Shown: positions 47,201 to 58,300, counted from the stretch's first letter. The stretch is DNA of 64,000 bases from Diadema setosum (GCF_964275005.1 NC_092688.1:24330940-24394939), one strand, 5' to 3'. Notes: generated by a model from the sequence alone, not told the origin. Numbers and translations are program-made.

Positions 47201-48093
47201 TATATGGCATAAATGATTTTAATTAGCTAGCTAAGATTGTTACGGTATGATTTTCTTTTTTCATTTGTAGACCTGTTTCGACATATCAAACTGTTCTGTT
47301 ATATTCAATGTTTCACAATGTCATTGATTGTTTAAGAGTGCAAGTAAGTAAGTGAGTAAATCCTCGTTGCATTTATTACTTAATCTCTGTGCTATGAACA
47401 AAATTAAGGATGACTGTTATTAAGTACGCTCGAAAGACCCTGAACTTTTAAGTCCTCTTCTTAAAGCGAAGTTTTTTTTGTTTTTTTGTTTTTTTTTTTT
47501 TTTACTTGTTTATTTTCTATCATCTGTTCCTTTCCGGTGATTTTGGAACAGACCATCTAAAGATAAAACATGATATCATATTTTAGAATATTACCTCAAG
47601 TCGATACACTTGACCCTACGATTTTCAGTTGGTACTTTGGTGCATAGCCAAATGTGACACACTTTGAACTAGTTACGATTATCAAGCTTGATTACAATCT
47701 ATTCTCATCATTCTTCTTAAATCATTCAATTGTAACTTCAGTATTCAGATGCATTGTAATACGCATGATAATCTCCAGTTCCAGTTGAAATAATCATCCC
47801 AGCTCGTTACAATAATGAACCAATGACAGTGTGTAAAGGAAAATTGAAATATGAGTTTCATGCACTCTGGTCTGATGCTCTTCTAGACATATCCATGCTA
47901 CGAATTATGAAATATAGAACGTGATAGCAACTGAAATCCTCTTTAGTAGCAATAATACTCGTTAAGCATTAACATTTTTATAACTATCATAGTAGTAATT
48001 ATGATGTTAATGCTACTTACAGACTGCATCCGTTGAGAAAGTGGGGGAGATACAAGAGATGACACCAGCAAACAGTAATACCACGGCAGCCAT
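31287..48093 (-). CDS. Gene B: full CUB-SRCR-WSC-sushi receptor with EELYAxV tail
   Basis: Twelve exons are assigned: signal peptide 48093-48021, CUB 47147-46823, SRCR halves 40868-40650 and 39641-39555, WSC-like 39054-38779, sushi 37811-37590, stalk 36421-36359, 35933-35874, 35208-35155 and 34719-34660, transmembrane 33894-33780, tail 32256-31287. All extracellular junctions are phase 1; transmembrane to tail is phase 2. If the CUB one-base excess is removed, the summed lengths are divisible by three and give about 840 residues, which strongly supports the model. It is a type I receptor with sugar/protein-binding modules outside and a tyrosine-rich tail inside, presumably a pattern-recognition or self-recognition receptor. 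No orthologue name can be given from sequence alone. Confidence 0.75.
32849..33117. mobile_element. 269-bp MITE, GTGACCCGCTACAAC family
   Basis: The ends TGTGACCCGCTACAACCAAA and, inverted, GTTGTAGCGGGTCACA are good terminal inverted repeats, extended by AAAGGATCCT-type blocks on both sides. It lies in the gene B intron before the tail exon. A partial copy is at 44455-44669. Confidence 0.75.
33395..33600. repeat. CACAGTGTGAA repeat cluster
   Basis: Repeated GTGTGAACACATTGTGAA, CAGTGTGAAAA and inverted TTTTCACACAG motifs form a small imperfect foldback in the gene B transmembrane to tail intron. Confidence 0.45.
33780..33894 (-). CDS. Gene B transmembrane exon
   Basis: This is 115 nt, phase 1 in and phase 2 out. 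A ~22-residue hydrophobic segment (YILGTLLGVALLVLVTVSMA) is followed by WCRYQQKR, a basic cytoplasmic anchor. It has the same length and strong similarity to gene A. Donor GTGTGT. Confidence 0.75.
34660..34719 (-). CDS. Gene B stalk exon 4
   Basis: This is 60 nt, phase 1-1: NGQSTQELMTFHDTAIASS. Same length as gene A exon 55596-55537 (NGQSTREPTAFHETTMSSS). Donor GTAAGT. Confidence 0.65.
35155..35208 (-). CDS. Gene B stalk exon 3
   Basis: This is 54 nt, phase 1-1: KGRYDQDTTARETTSSL. Same length as the gene A counterpart (56020-55967), with the shared TTxRE core. Donor GTGAGT. Confidence 0.65.
   Translation of the reverse strand, partial: TKVGMIKIRRHERRRLL
35874..35933 (-). CDS. Gene B stalk exon 2
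   Basis: This is 60 nt, phase 1-1: SREATKELTTVRGTSVSYS. It aligns with gene A exon 56557-56501 (ATQELTTLKTTMSSS). Donor GTGAGT. Confidence 0.6.
36359..36421 (-). CDS. Gene B stalk exon 1
   Basis: This is 63 nt, phase 1-1. TEWYSTTFSTSTTQTAINTF is Ser/Thr-rich and aligns with TEWHSVNISTSTTQTTINTT of gene A, as expected of a mucin-like O-glycosylated stalk. Donor GTAAGT. Confidence 0.7.
36690..37090 (+). pseudogene. LINE 3' fragment (reverse transcriptase C-terminus)
   Basis: A plus-strand open frame (from 36814) carries HSPSLWNKLPLYIRNAE followed by FKALLKTYQF. This is the typical C-terminal end of CR1/RTE-like non-LTR reverse transcriptases. The part upstream of 36814 is recognisable only with frame changes. 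It is a 5'-truncated, old insertion in the gene B intron between sushi and the first stalk exon. Confidence 0.65.
37590..37811 (-). CDS. Gene B sushi domain exon
   Basis: This is 222 nt, phase 1-1. IGFCNHPGH, ITLTCDKGY, ATFQC, a tryptophan and SCQP complete a four-cysteine sushi module. NITLT, NGSAT and NTSV are possible N-glycosylation sites. The donor is GTCTGT, weaker than consensus. Confidence 0.8.
38779..39054 (-). CDS. Gene B WSC-like domain exon
   Basis: This is 276 nt, phase 1-1, with acceptor TTTCCCACAG and donor GTAAGT. FLGCYEGNQ at the start, DEKCISTC in the middle, TCVCS, then NWTCHSQG and a closing VYYLY follow the order of a WSC domain, a cysteine-rich carbohydrate-binding module. 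It lacks one or two of the usual glycine/cysteine positions, so I call it WSC-like. The homologous exons of C and D are dead. Confidence 0.6.
39555..39641 (-). CDS. Gene B SRCR second-half exon
   Basis: This is 87 nt, phase 1-1. GFQRLSDCP, ECSSN and TLKCR match the SRCR C-terminal half. The acceptor is AATGCACAG and the donor GTAAGG. Confidence 0.7.
40273..40357. repeat. Hairpin with ACAAATGATGCACAGGAT arms
   Basis: Perfect 18-bp arms (40273-40290 and 40340-40357), with a second inner inverted pair GTTAGTGAA/TTCACTAAC, surround a GCGGCGCGC core. It lies within the SRCR intron of gene B, in a CpG-richer stretch (39930-40330) that also contains a CRE-like TGACGTCA at 39971. Confidence 0.7.
40650..40868 (-). 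CDS. Gene B SRCR first-half exon
   Basis: This is 219 nt, phase 1-1, with donor [34 protein letters not shown] and HRVSC follow the SRCR pattern closely, with the VRL start seen in canonical SRCR domains. The exon is intact. Confidence 0.75.
41174..42515 (-). mobile_element. 690-bp MITE family, older copy split by a younger copy
   Basis: The outer copy starts GTGACCGTGCATCACAAAAC at 41174, runs about 105 bp, and resumes after 41965 with TTTTCTGAAAGAGC, ending with GATGCAGGGTCACA at 42515. The two parts join in the order expected of an uninterrupted element. Confidence 0.7.
41279..41965 (-). mobile_element. 690-bp MITE family, younger nested copy
   Basis: Full-length, reverse orientation relative to the copies at 12032 and 13320. 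Starts GTGACCGTTCATCACAAAAC and ends GATGCAGGGTCACA, with TA at both sides. Inserted within the older copy. Confidence 0.75.
42650..43640 (-). other. Possible orphan exon or alternative 5' region within gene B intron
   Basis: On the minus strand a stretch containing an ATG (at 43036) and reading MSMCMVNSLAVGFFLPW ends at a consensus GTAAGT donor (AAAG|GTAAGT, exon end about 42970). The donor could end a first exon of an alternative transcript that skips CUB, but the phase in this frame is 0 and does not match the downstream SRCR exon. A second overlapping frame would give phase 1. Local DNA is richer in CpG. I cannot assign it. Confidence 0.2.
44455..44669. mobile_element. Partial GTGACCCGCTACAAC MITE
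   Basis: Matches the 32849 element from its TIR through TTTCTGGGCCATGTTT, then diverges into GC-richer DNA, so the right end is lost or belongs to a longer variant. Confidence 0.6.
44670..46822. other. Gene B CUB-SRCR intron, remaining part
   Basis: GC-richer DNA to about 44940, then AT-rich DNA with CA and poly-G tracts. No coding exon is seen. The intron totals about 6 kb and also holds the nested MITEs. Confidence 0.4.
46823..47147 (-). CDS. Gene B CUB domain exon
   Basis: Acceptor ATATCCTGCAG and donor GTAAGT. GWVIQAPIGRRILTKIES marks the CUB core, preceded by cysteines in LNCMEE and ISCNTNC. The exon is 325 nt, 12 longer than in C and D and again one more than a multiple of three. The first frame stops at TAG after VGLYI. 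The +1 frame reads YPAKFNMTVKCYD and exits in phase 1. The switch lies within 46863-46881. Confidence 0.65.
48021..48093 (-). CDS. Gene B exon 1: signal peptide
   Basis: ATG at 48093 begins MAAVVLLFAGVISCISP, a short classical signal peptide. The exon ends in phase 1 with a T before GTAAGT, exactly as in genes C and D. The sequence itself differs from the C/D signal peptides. Confidence 0.7.
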
Positions 48094-48663
48094 TCTTCCA
48101 AGGGTATTCAAACGGAACAAATTTCTCTTTATATGTTCAGAAACCGTTTTGGCGGTATACAATTTGCATCCAGTAAAGGCATTCGCTGCAGAGGCTTACG
48201 GATAAGTGCGGAGTTACCGACGCTCCAACTTCTTCAAAAACTTCTAGCGTTGTTGAAGAAGGAGCAGCAATCACATTATAGTGATATTGGATGGGGGTGG
48301 GGGACTCATCATTTAATCGGAACTTAGTCAAGCTGAGAGCTCATTGAATCAATTTTGGATGAGATATTTTGCTGATTTTGCCAGGCTTCAAACAAGCTAC
48401 AATAAACTCTTCAGGGTGTCACTCATGTCTCCAATTCGTATGAAAACAATCGCAAAATCTCCGCATGATATAAAAGCCATGTTGTAACATAGTTTCAAAT
48501 CCGTACATTAGTCAAGTTAGTATTAGAACAATGGTATGATGTCTCCTTCAGACGGGATAAGAATAATAACTGATTGTAGCACTAATCCACCTTCTTTTAT
48601 TACAGGAAACTGATATCAGTCTCCAAAATTTTCAGTTTCGATCACAAGTTGAATGAAAAAGTA

Positions 48664-48670
48664 CACACGC

Positions 48671-48708
<38 letters not shown>
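48664..48708. repeat. CA microsatellite
   Basis: CA dinucleotide run with CG interruptions. Confidence 0.85.
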
Positions 48709-48709
<1 letters not shown>

Positions 48710-50061
48710 TTTCATCGTCAAAATCTTATATCAGCAAAGCTGGAGCCATGACTTAACAAATTCAAATTTGTAACAAATGTTTACCCGCCATAGTGTTACT
48801 TGCTCATTGTATGCTTCCTTCTGCAATTTTGCATCTTGTATTTTGTTTCATTCTTTCTCTTTTTTTCTCCATCAGCAGATTTTCATCTTGCGCGTATTGA
48901 TATATGTGTATTGTGTCGCATGTCTTATACACAATGATAAAGTGCATTCCGAACTACTTACTTTCCCGTTATGGAATCACTTTGCCGGAGACACCTTCTG
49001 CTATTACTCTAATAACTATTAAAAAGTTTGCACTAGCAGATTGTAATGTAGGCGACGACTGCAAACTATTATGTCATATCAAAATAATCAATTGAATAGA
49101 TTTAATAATAAATTATGTATACATTTTTAATGGGGAATAAACCCCGAATATCTATGCGAAATGTGTGAATTAGTGCAGCAATATTAGTTTAACACTGTGA
49201 AAATTGAGGAAAATCGGAACATTGATTCAAAATTTATCATTCTTTTTTTTTTTTTTAAGTTTACCATCGCTGGTTGAGAAGGCCGCAACGGTTTGTAACG
49301 TCACTGCACGATAACAATATATGCATTTCATTGGTTTATTGAAAAGTATAAGTTTCCTCGACATGTTAGTGAAATAAATTATGACAAAGGTGATATCCTT
49401 CCCATGCTTTCTGAAAGCGGTAAGCCAAGTGTTCTCACATTATGGTAGAAAAATGAAAGCATGCTAAACTATCTTTATGTTTTCTTTATATTGTCGTGAT
49501 ATACTGTCGCTTCACGAACTGTTCTAGAAAAACAAAAGAAACGCTAGACTCTGTGTATACTATAGCACAAATAAAAAAGAAATTTAGTCAGCAAAGAAAT
49601 AGGTTTACATTGAAAGGGAGAATTGTTATGACATAAACAAACGCGTATATATACGTTATACATTATCATTATCATGTTTTCGTTCTACAAATCAAATGGA
49701 GGTTGTAAAGCTATGAGTTTCCTTTTTTATTTACCCAAAATTATGTGAAAATTCGGTCTCTCTTTTTACTTTTGGAATTGTATGGGATCATAGAATCATT
49801 GTTTCAGTCTTTAAGCATCTAAGAATGAAAATGCCGGTATCTGGATGAGTATATGAAATTATTTGTAATCCCCCCCCCACCTTCGCGAGAATGATAAATC
49901 CAAAACAAACAAGACTGAAAGGAAACCTGAATTAACATTGGCCGTGGCCTCTTACGTAATCACAATATATATAGACCTCGTTAAGATACCGCAAATATTC
50001 CCCTTCCCTTTTCTCCCTTTCTCTTTATCTCTGTCTGTCTTTCTTTCTCCCTTTCTTAATG

Positions 50062-50065
50062 TATG

Positions 50066-50122
<57 letters not shown>
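50062..50122. repeat. AT microsatellite
   Basis: TA run directly before the GAAGAGC hairpin at 50128-50195. Confidence 0.85.
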
Positions 50123-50127
<5 letters not shown>

Positions 50128-50195
50128 GCTATGAAGAGCTTCCTTCCAAAAGGCGCTAAATCCATCTTTTTTCAATGGATTTAGCGTTTTTTGGT
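50128..50195. repeat. Short hairpin of the GAAGAGC family
   Basis: TATGAAGAGCTTCCTTCCAA leads into GGCGCTAAATCCAT, and an inverse ATGGATTTAGCG follows after a short loop. Related to elements at 9976 and 54598, each next to AT-rich DNA. Confidence 0.55.
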
Positions 50196-52390
50196 CGTTC
50201 TTGTTGAGATAGTTAGAGATATTAATGCTGCTAAAAAAAAAACCCTCAAGAAATACAACGAAATATTATAATTTATTATCTTAATATTTAAAAAAAAATG
50301 TTTATTAATTTTTATTGTTATATTTATATAATATACATATAATAATAATTATACATATAATATATACGTACACGTATATATTATATACTAAAAGTATCTT
50401 CCTCACACACTTCATTCTTTCTCTTGCTCTTCTCTTGCTCTCTTCGTCCTTTATCCAACTATGTTTTTATCATACTGTATAGGTACGTCCATATACAGAG
50501 GCTGATTATCGATAATAGCTAATTATCATGGCCCTTCACTATAATTGGGCGGAACTTTGAGGTCTCCATAGCTACCTTAAATCAAGATTTTACAGTGGTA
50601 CACATATGTTGATCTAAAGCTGTAGAGAAATGTGGCCAATTGAGTGAAAATTACGAAATCCTAGATATCAAAAAAGAAAAAAAAATGTATAAAGATGAAA
50701 CTACCTAATATCAAAAGTTTTAGGTGGTTATACAGCTTTTAATTATTAACAATGAAGCTTCCATATGAACCGATTTCAGGTGGATTTGCATAAGAAATGT
50801 AGCCCTACATTTGTAGGTCACACAGGGTACATGGACCATAATCGAATGACTGACCCTGTAAACAAATACATAAATAAAAAAAAAGGACCACTACGGGTGG
50901 CATTGCCGAAAAGAATGAGTTTGAGATTCACCGTCATCGATGCTGCTCCACACGAGCTTCGAAGAAAATCGACCTACAAAATAATGTTATAGTGTGCATA
51001 ATAACTCAACGTACATGGTTAAGTCCCTGATTGTGATAAAGATCTTTACGAAAGCATACAAACGATAGAACAAGTGAGGGCGCTAGCACCACAAGCCTAA
51101 GGCGGCTAGATGTTTAATATACATTGTACATGTATAATTCTGAGTAGATACGACTGCTTTGGATTACCCCCCTCCCCCTTTGCTTGCATTGCAACATTGG
51201 TATTTTACTCTTTGTTTTCCCACTTAATGTGTCAGCATCAATTTCTTTACATGGGCACTAACAACTGCTGATATACGACTTACTATAACCGAAGAAATAA
51301 ATGGGACAATAAACTACGTTATCTGAAATCGATCAACACACGTAGGTGCACAATGACGTCCAACAAACGATCACATCAAAAACCTTTGAAATATCACCTC
51401 ACTCACTGTGCTGCTAGGCAATACAAACTCGTATGTGATAGTCTACAGGGCTTTACACTTAATTTTATTTTTCTCCTTTCGTCTTTCCAATTCAACTGAG
51501 CTCTTGAGTTACAATAAGTAAAATACGTGATATCGATTTCATGTCGTATCGCGCACGCATAGTAACTACATTACCTTGCAAGTGTCTGACAGTGGAATCT
51601 GAGATTGAATTGACAGTGTTGTCAACTACAGATTTTATGTTTTGTTGTTTGTTTGTTTTTTTATTAATTATTTTAAACTGTATATCGACGTTAAAAACAA
51701 TTCTTTTGGTTTTAAAACCAAACAACAAAACAATGTATATCCTTCAGTCAGAGACAACAAGCATTTCTTTACAATTTGTATTTCCCTTTGAGGAAGAACA
51801 GTACAATATTTCATTCTTCTCACTACAGGAATGAAAGAATCGTTGTGTGATGTGGTGTGATCATTGTGTATTTCACAATATTTTACTTAGATTGCCGAAC
51901 CTATTAATCTTGGTGTCTGAAGTTAACCTGACTTACTTACAATAACAGTTTCATAATTCGTAGAAAACATAAAGAAGAGTTTGAAAAAGAAACGCAAGTT
52001 CAACTACGACCTGTGTTCTGATTTTATGCGGCAAGAATATCGTGTTACACTGGCTATTAAAACATTAAATTGAAATCAATTCCATTTGAATAGTGATATC
52101 AAATCTCACGCTACCACACAAACCATCTTTGAAGACCCTTTCAGAAGTAATGCAAATACAGATATTCATTCAAATGACCATTTTATATTCAGTTTATATT
52201 CAAAACAGTTCAATAACTGCATAATTAAAAATGTTGTTACATACAAGTTGTTATAGTGCTACTAGGTAACGAAGACACTATACCGCTGAAAATGATTTGA
52301 AACATTCATATTTTTCCGTGCCTGTTCGTTTGCCTTTTTCCTTTTTTTTTCTTATTCATATTCGCGTTGCGTGATTCTACAATATCACAA

Positions 52391-52393
<3 letters not shown>

Positions 52394-52440
<47 letters not shown>
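52394..52440. repeat. AT microsatellite
   Basis: Alternating AT run. Confidence 0.85.
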
Positions 52441-52971
52441 TGAATTACTTAAGTAATGAGAAACCACCTCACACATTTCTTACGTGTTCATATACATATT
52501 TACATATTTGATTATTAGAATGACTAACACGACTTTTTTTTTCCCCCACAGACAACAAAGTATACTGGAATCATGAATCATGCACATTGTAATATTAAAA
52601 TCGTTTTGTCGTCACCAATTCAAGTCTATGATATACCATTTATGAAGTGGACTCGTTACTATTCCTCGTCAAGTTTAAATTCAAGAATAACTTTCAGCAC
52701 GCATGATACTTTGAAGCTTCTCATTCTTTCTATAAAAAAGCACATATTCTTGATTATACTAACCTAATGTCTGTATATGCTTTTACGCAATTTGAGTTGC
52801 ATCATTGAAACATCACATCATGATTCAATAATCCAAGGGTTAGGTGACACGTGTTGTCAACTCAGTTCTATATTTAGTCCCATATACATGTCCCATTGCG
52901 ATATTAATTGCAACATGACATCCAAAGTTATGATATGCAAAGAAAAAAAGATAATATATAACGTATGTATA

Positions 52972-53002
52972 CAATATATATATATATATATATATATTTA
53001 TG

Positions 53003-53063
<61 letters not shown>
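52972..53063. repeat. AT microsatellite
   Basis: Alternating AT run with one TTTATG interruption, about 280 bp downstream of the gene A stop. Confidence 0.85.
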
Positions 53064-53067
<4 letters not shown>

Positions 53068-53341
53068 GAGACAATGAAGACAGTAGATGGCCGGTGGTAG
53101 AAACCGGCATCGTGCGACATATACTGTCTTCATCATTCTTCCCACGATGACAGTAGCGTTCGGTAAAAATATCAGCATCATCCCAATATGAATATATTAT
53201 ATATTGCAGACCGACATTCCAGAAATTTTCAGAGGCATGATATATTCGGGAACTATATACATGTACGTGCACAAAACATTCGCATCATTACATTATAATG
53301 AAATGAAAATGTCAGTAAAACATTTACAAACAAATGTGTCT

Positions 53342-54362
53342 CTACATGTTTGTAACATTTATGTACAGTTCCTCTTGTGATGCCCGCGTGACTTCAGTGT
53401 GGTCTCCTCTTCTTTTGTCCACTTTTGCGTACAACTCTTCGATTGATGAAGGTGTCTTTGCTGTTTTGTTCACCTTTGCGTACAACTCCTCGCATGGTGG
53501 GGGTGCTGTTGATGATGTTTTTGCTGCTTTGTTCACAGTTGCATACAGTTCCTCACAAGGTGGAGATCCTGGTGTGATGGAAACCGGGTTGTCGATGTCA
53601 TGGCTGTTATCTCTTCTGATAAGACTGTATTCGCTTGGGTCGAGACCGTGAGATGTGTCACAATCTATATTGTTGTAAAGGAGGTCTTCAGAATTCAGGT
53701 TTCTTGCTGAAATTAAACCGGAACAAAACATGGTATCATCTCTACCAGAAATCGACTCAGAAGCCGAAGGAACCGGGCCATGGATCTGTTCCAAGTCGTC
53801 ATGAGAGGTTTGATTGATGCAGTCGTATTCACTGTCCAAGCACGAATTGCCAGAATGAGCAAAGACGAGGTCACGTCGTTCGCCAAAGTTAAGGGAATTA
53901 TAACAGCTATCATCAAACAAGCACGCTCTACCACTGATAGACTGAATGTCATCTTTTGTCATACTGTCAGTTTTATTATCAAGGTCTACATCCTGGTATT
54001 CACAGTCTTCATAGCTGTTTGCTGCCTGTTGCAGCGATGTTTCTTGCACGCTGTGGTATTCATTGCAACCCATTTTTTTTTCGGCAGCCAGCGAAATTGT
54101 GCCGGCAGGTTGAGGAACTTCCCTGTCTACATGTACCTCCGCAGTGTTCTGGTAGATGTGGTACGGGTCCCCTTGATGAGGTGAAGCGTCTCCTAATCTG
54201 TTTCCCGCATGGCTGGGTAATGGACGACCATCTGCCCCGGCGATAATACCCGAAGAGTCAACAATATTCGTCTCCCTATGATTCTGAACTGAAGTGTTTA
54301 CAGTATGCATCTGCAAGTGACCGTCATCAGAGTTGCCAGTTACCCTAGTTGTCCTGCGTCTT
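53342..54362 (-). CDS. Gene A cytoplasmic tail exon (four EELY motifs)
   Basis: The terminal exon, entered in phase 2 at TTTACTAG, encodes 339 tail residues and a stop at 53344-53342. Motifs from N to C include DPYHIY, NEYHSV, EYQDV, CYNSL, DSEYDCI (ITIM-like), then EELYATV, EELYAKV, EELYAKV and EELYINV. Against gene B one EELYAKV unit has been gained, or lost in B. The last motif (Y-I-N) again fits a GRB2-type site. There is no catalytic domain. The tail is otherwise conserved with gene B along its whole length. Confidence 0.8.
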
Positions 54363-55353
54363 CTAGTAAATAGAAACGGAGGGGAATTACTATTGACACG
54401 TCCTAAGTATTTGTGTATATTACCGTAAGGATAAATTCAAGCAATTCTTGCTAATATCGCAATCCATGAATTTGACTTCTGCAGCAAAAGCATGCTAGAT
54501 TAATTCCATGATCCTCCAATGTCCTCTCTAGGGCAAAATAATGTTTCTTGCCATTTTCTTTAAATGGGATAAGAAATACGCACTACATAACATATATATA
54601 AAGAGCTTGTTTCCAAATGTCGCTAAGTCCATTGAAAAATGATAGATTTAGCGCTTTTTGGAAGCAAGCTTTTCGTATATACACGTATGGCATTATACAT
54701 TATACATAACATTACCATTACATTAACTGGACACATAGTAGCGGTCTGACACGCATCTTTCCACGGATTAACAATCATCTTCATATCATATTTACCCAAT
54801 GTTAGCATTTAAGATTTGCGTATGAACTTTGACATGACTTCGATAAGCGGATGATGTTCGTGTCAGTTTTAATAGTTTTTTGATATCAATAATGCATCTG
54901 GAATATTTTGAAATAAATGTACATATACATATAAATCTATTTATCCAATAGCACCGACATTGTTAATACCCAAAAACACACGAAAATCAGTCGCACTTTG
55001 TGATTCATGGCTATACATGAACCATAATATTTACACACAATGTTCACACCATTTCATACTATGTAACTTTATCAATAACGTAAAGCTGTAAACACGTACA
55101 GTTGTATCTTCTCTTAAAAAAAGAATGTACAAGTACTTTAATAGCTTATAAATAAATAGAACGGGACACACCTCTTCTGACGGTAGCGACACCATGACAT
55201 GAAAACTATGACAAGGACTAGAAGAGCGACACCCAATAGCGCTCCGAGGATGTACGCAATAAATTTCCTTTCAGGAACTCGAGGATCTGTAAGATGATTC
55301 AATAGGTTGTTCAATCGTTTCCTGGACAAGTGATGTTTCCATATCTCTTTATA

Positions 55354-55389
<36 letters not shown>

Positions 55390-58300
55390 CTATACTACCA
55401 AGACATTTGGCAAAAATATCGTACTGTTATTAACTTTTGACAAAGCAATAAGGAGTACAGGACAAAAAAAAAACCCACAGAGGCAAATAAAGATATTTTA
55501 CTGAATGTGTTACATTTACACGGAGACGCAACTCACTTGAAGAAGACATAGTGGTCTCATGAAATGCCGTTGGCTCTCTGGTAGACTGTCCGTTGTCTGT
55601 AAAGTGAAAAAAAATACAGTGACATGATTAGTTCTTTCAATGTGTGTGCGTGTGTGTATGTGTGTGTGTTGTCAAAATTTAACTGTAAATATCAAATATA
55701 AAATTTCATGAAAACATTTATATCTTTGCTAGTAACAGCTCTGAAAGTCGAAGCGTCAAATTCTTTGAATACTTGAAATGTTTGTTCATGTTTTATATTT
55801 TCTTTTTGTTTTCATTTTTGTCTTATCCAGCTTGTTAATGATGAACCCTTACTATTCTTTCCCAAAGCAGCCTGTCTTTGAACTAATTCAGAGACAATAA
55901 TTGTTACAAAACATTCTTTAGTAAATGACGTATTGGTCTTATAGTATTTTGGATAAGCAAACTCACTTGATGAAGGCGCTGCTTCTCTTGTTGTTGAATA
56001 TGTAGTATACGGTATTTTGCCTGTGAACATTTAAAGTGTGAGTCAGCATCATCACAGAATATAAATTATAAGATAATCTAAGTCCATGTGACGATAACCT
56101 TAATCAGAAACTTGCATTCGTGCAAATGTACTGATAGAGTAGTCATGCACTTCATTTTTCAATTACTATAATGGTGCTAGGCTTATAATTTCTGCTCACT
56201 GAAGGAAAAATATAGCGAACGTAGTTGCTACCTTGATGAATTAAGAAAGTGTACCCATTTTATCTTTATTTTTTTTTCTTTTCAAGAGACAATTCCAAAG
56301 TAGCACTTCTGCATTCTGAGTTTTAGGTGCAGGAGAATATAGAATTTTAACTACTTTTACTTCATGTTTAAGAGATATTAACCTAGTAACACCATTGGGA
56401 ATTGTGCTCGAAGGAAACACTTACATAATTTATGAAAGCATAGGCAAAAATAAAGATGTAATTTCTGAACGTGTAAAGTCTATAAGGACACACAACTCAC
56501 TTGAAGAAGACATGGTGGTCTTTAATGTCGTCAGCTCTTGGGTAGCCTGTCCCTTACCTATTAGAAGTGAGAAAGAACAACAACATAAGTAACTTTCAAA
56601 TCGATGATATTACAAAAAATATTTGCCCTGTTGGAGGCAAGTCAACATCTCAACAACTTAAATTAGTGAAGAAAGAAAGAAGAAAGACAATAAAACCAAA
56701 ATACATCTTTGGACAACAAAAAGTCTTCTGGATGTTTTCATCGAAAGAAAGTAAAAAAAAAAAAAATGCTTGCGCTCAACAAGCATTTTTAGTATAGTTA
56801 TTGACATTAGTTAGTACAATAAAATGATTTTTTTTAAAACAAATAAGGCCAGCAATATCACATGAAAGACATGTTTGAACACAGACACAAGCAAAGGAAA
56901 CTGTTGATTTCACTCAAACAGCAGATTTTATTCGTGCAATACTCACTAGTTGTGTTGATTGTCGTTTGTGTTGTCGAGGTGCTAATATTGACACTATGCC
57001 ATTCAGTATCTACAAAAAAAAAAAAATTACACACAAAAATGGGTAAAACTGTAGTTAATGTAACATTGGTAATCACAGAAGAATGAAAAACAAAATTCAC
57101 TGAAAAAAGACGGTACTGCTATTATGAACCTAGACTGGAATACACAAAGGTTTAATATTAAGAAAAAGTCATCATGAGCACTCTTCACGTACACTCTGTA
57201 TTGCTACAATAAAATATCAAAATAAGCAGCTATTAATGATATTTGGTAAATAAAAACATTACGATATTAATAGCATACAGGTCGTACGATTTTCAACTCT
57301 CATCGACTGTTAACTTGTCATCATTGTTAGGTCTACTTGACGGACATAAGAAACAACAAACTAAACTTAAAATAGAATAGACTTGTTTGCTTTTAGTATG
57401 TCCTGCTTTCCTTTTGTTTCTAGTCTATTATAATAATCATTCCTGAAAGAAGAGACACTAATATATCATTTATTATGCTAATCCGTTCAAAGATGATATC
57501 ACTAACCCATTAAATCCAAAACTCATATGCCCATTTTTGTTTAGACTATTGTCCCCTCCATTTTTGTGAGCCTGATAATACCAATATTTCTTGTATGGAA
57601 ATAGAAAATCCAGAATGTAATTTGGATCATTGACATATCCTGATAGTTTTACGCACTCATTGAGCACATCCAATCAATAATATTATACAAAATGTTCAAT
57701 GCTGCTACATATTGCTCTGTTATTTTTTTCCTTACCTAATTTTCATGTTCCATTTTTACCACTTTCAGCACATGTGGAAACTAATGAAAAGTTTATGTTC
57801 AAAAACATTACATACACTTCATTATGTGCAAACATCACACATGCCGCTTGAATTCATACTTTCGTCCTTTATCTTTTAAAATATAACAGGGTTATGTTGT
57901 AACAGACCGTTTGTTTCACTTTCGACGGGTCGGCAAGAAGGGACTGACGTGTTCCAAACCGGGAAGTAAGTTGACCATCCGGGTAGCTCCACACACTGCA
58001 ACGTAGCGCTGCCATTGATGACGTAGCCTTTGTCACAGGTGAGAGTTATCTTGGACCCATATCTCGTGATATTTGAGTTCCAGTGACCATTTATCACATG
58101 TCCGGGGAGATTACAAAACCCTACCGAAACTATAAAAGAAGACGGAAAGAGGAATACCGTGAAAGTATTTTTGTATGAATAAAGATACCAAAGGAAAGTC
58201 CGAAGGAACACAGTGATTTGGACTTTACACTCCTTGTGTCGATGAATAATGATGTTGAGTTTACATTTCTAATGAGAAATTTACACCGAAGGTCCATATT

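Larger units (their letters stand above)
48094..53341. other. Intergenic DNA between genes B and A
   Basis: Contains a CA microsatellite (48664-48708), AT microsatellites (50062-50122, 52394-52440, 52972-53063) and the 3' flank of gene A that resembles that of gene B (around 52560-52740). The open frames present are AT-rich or low-complexity and have no recognisable domain. No gene is seen. Confidence 0.5.
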
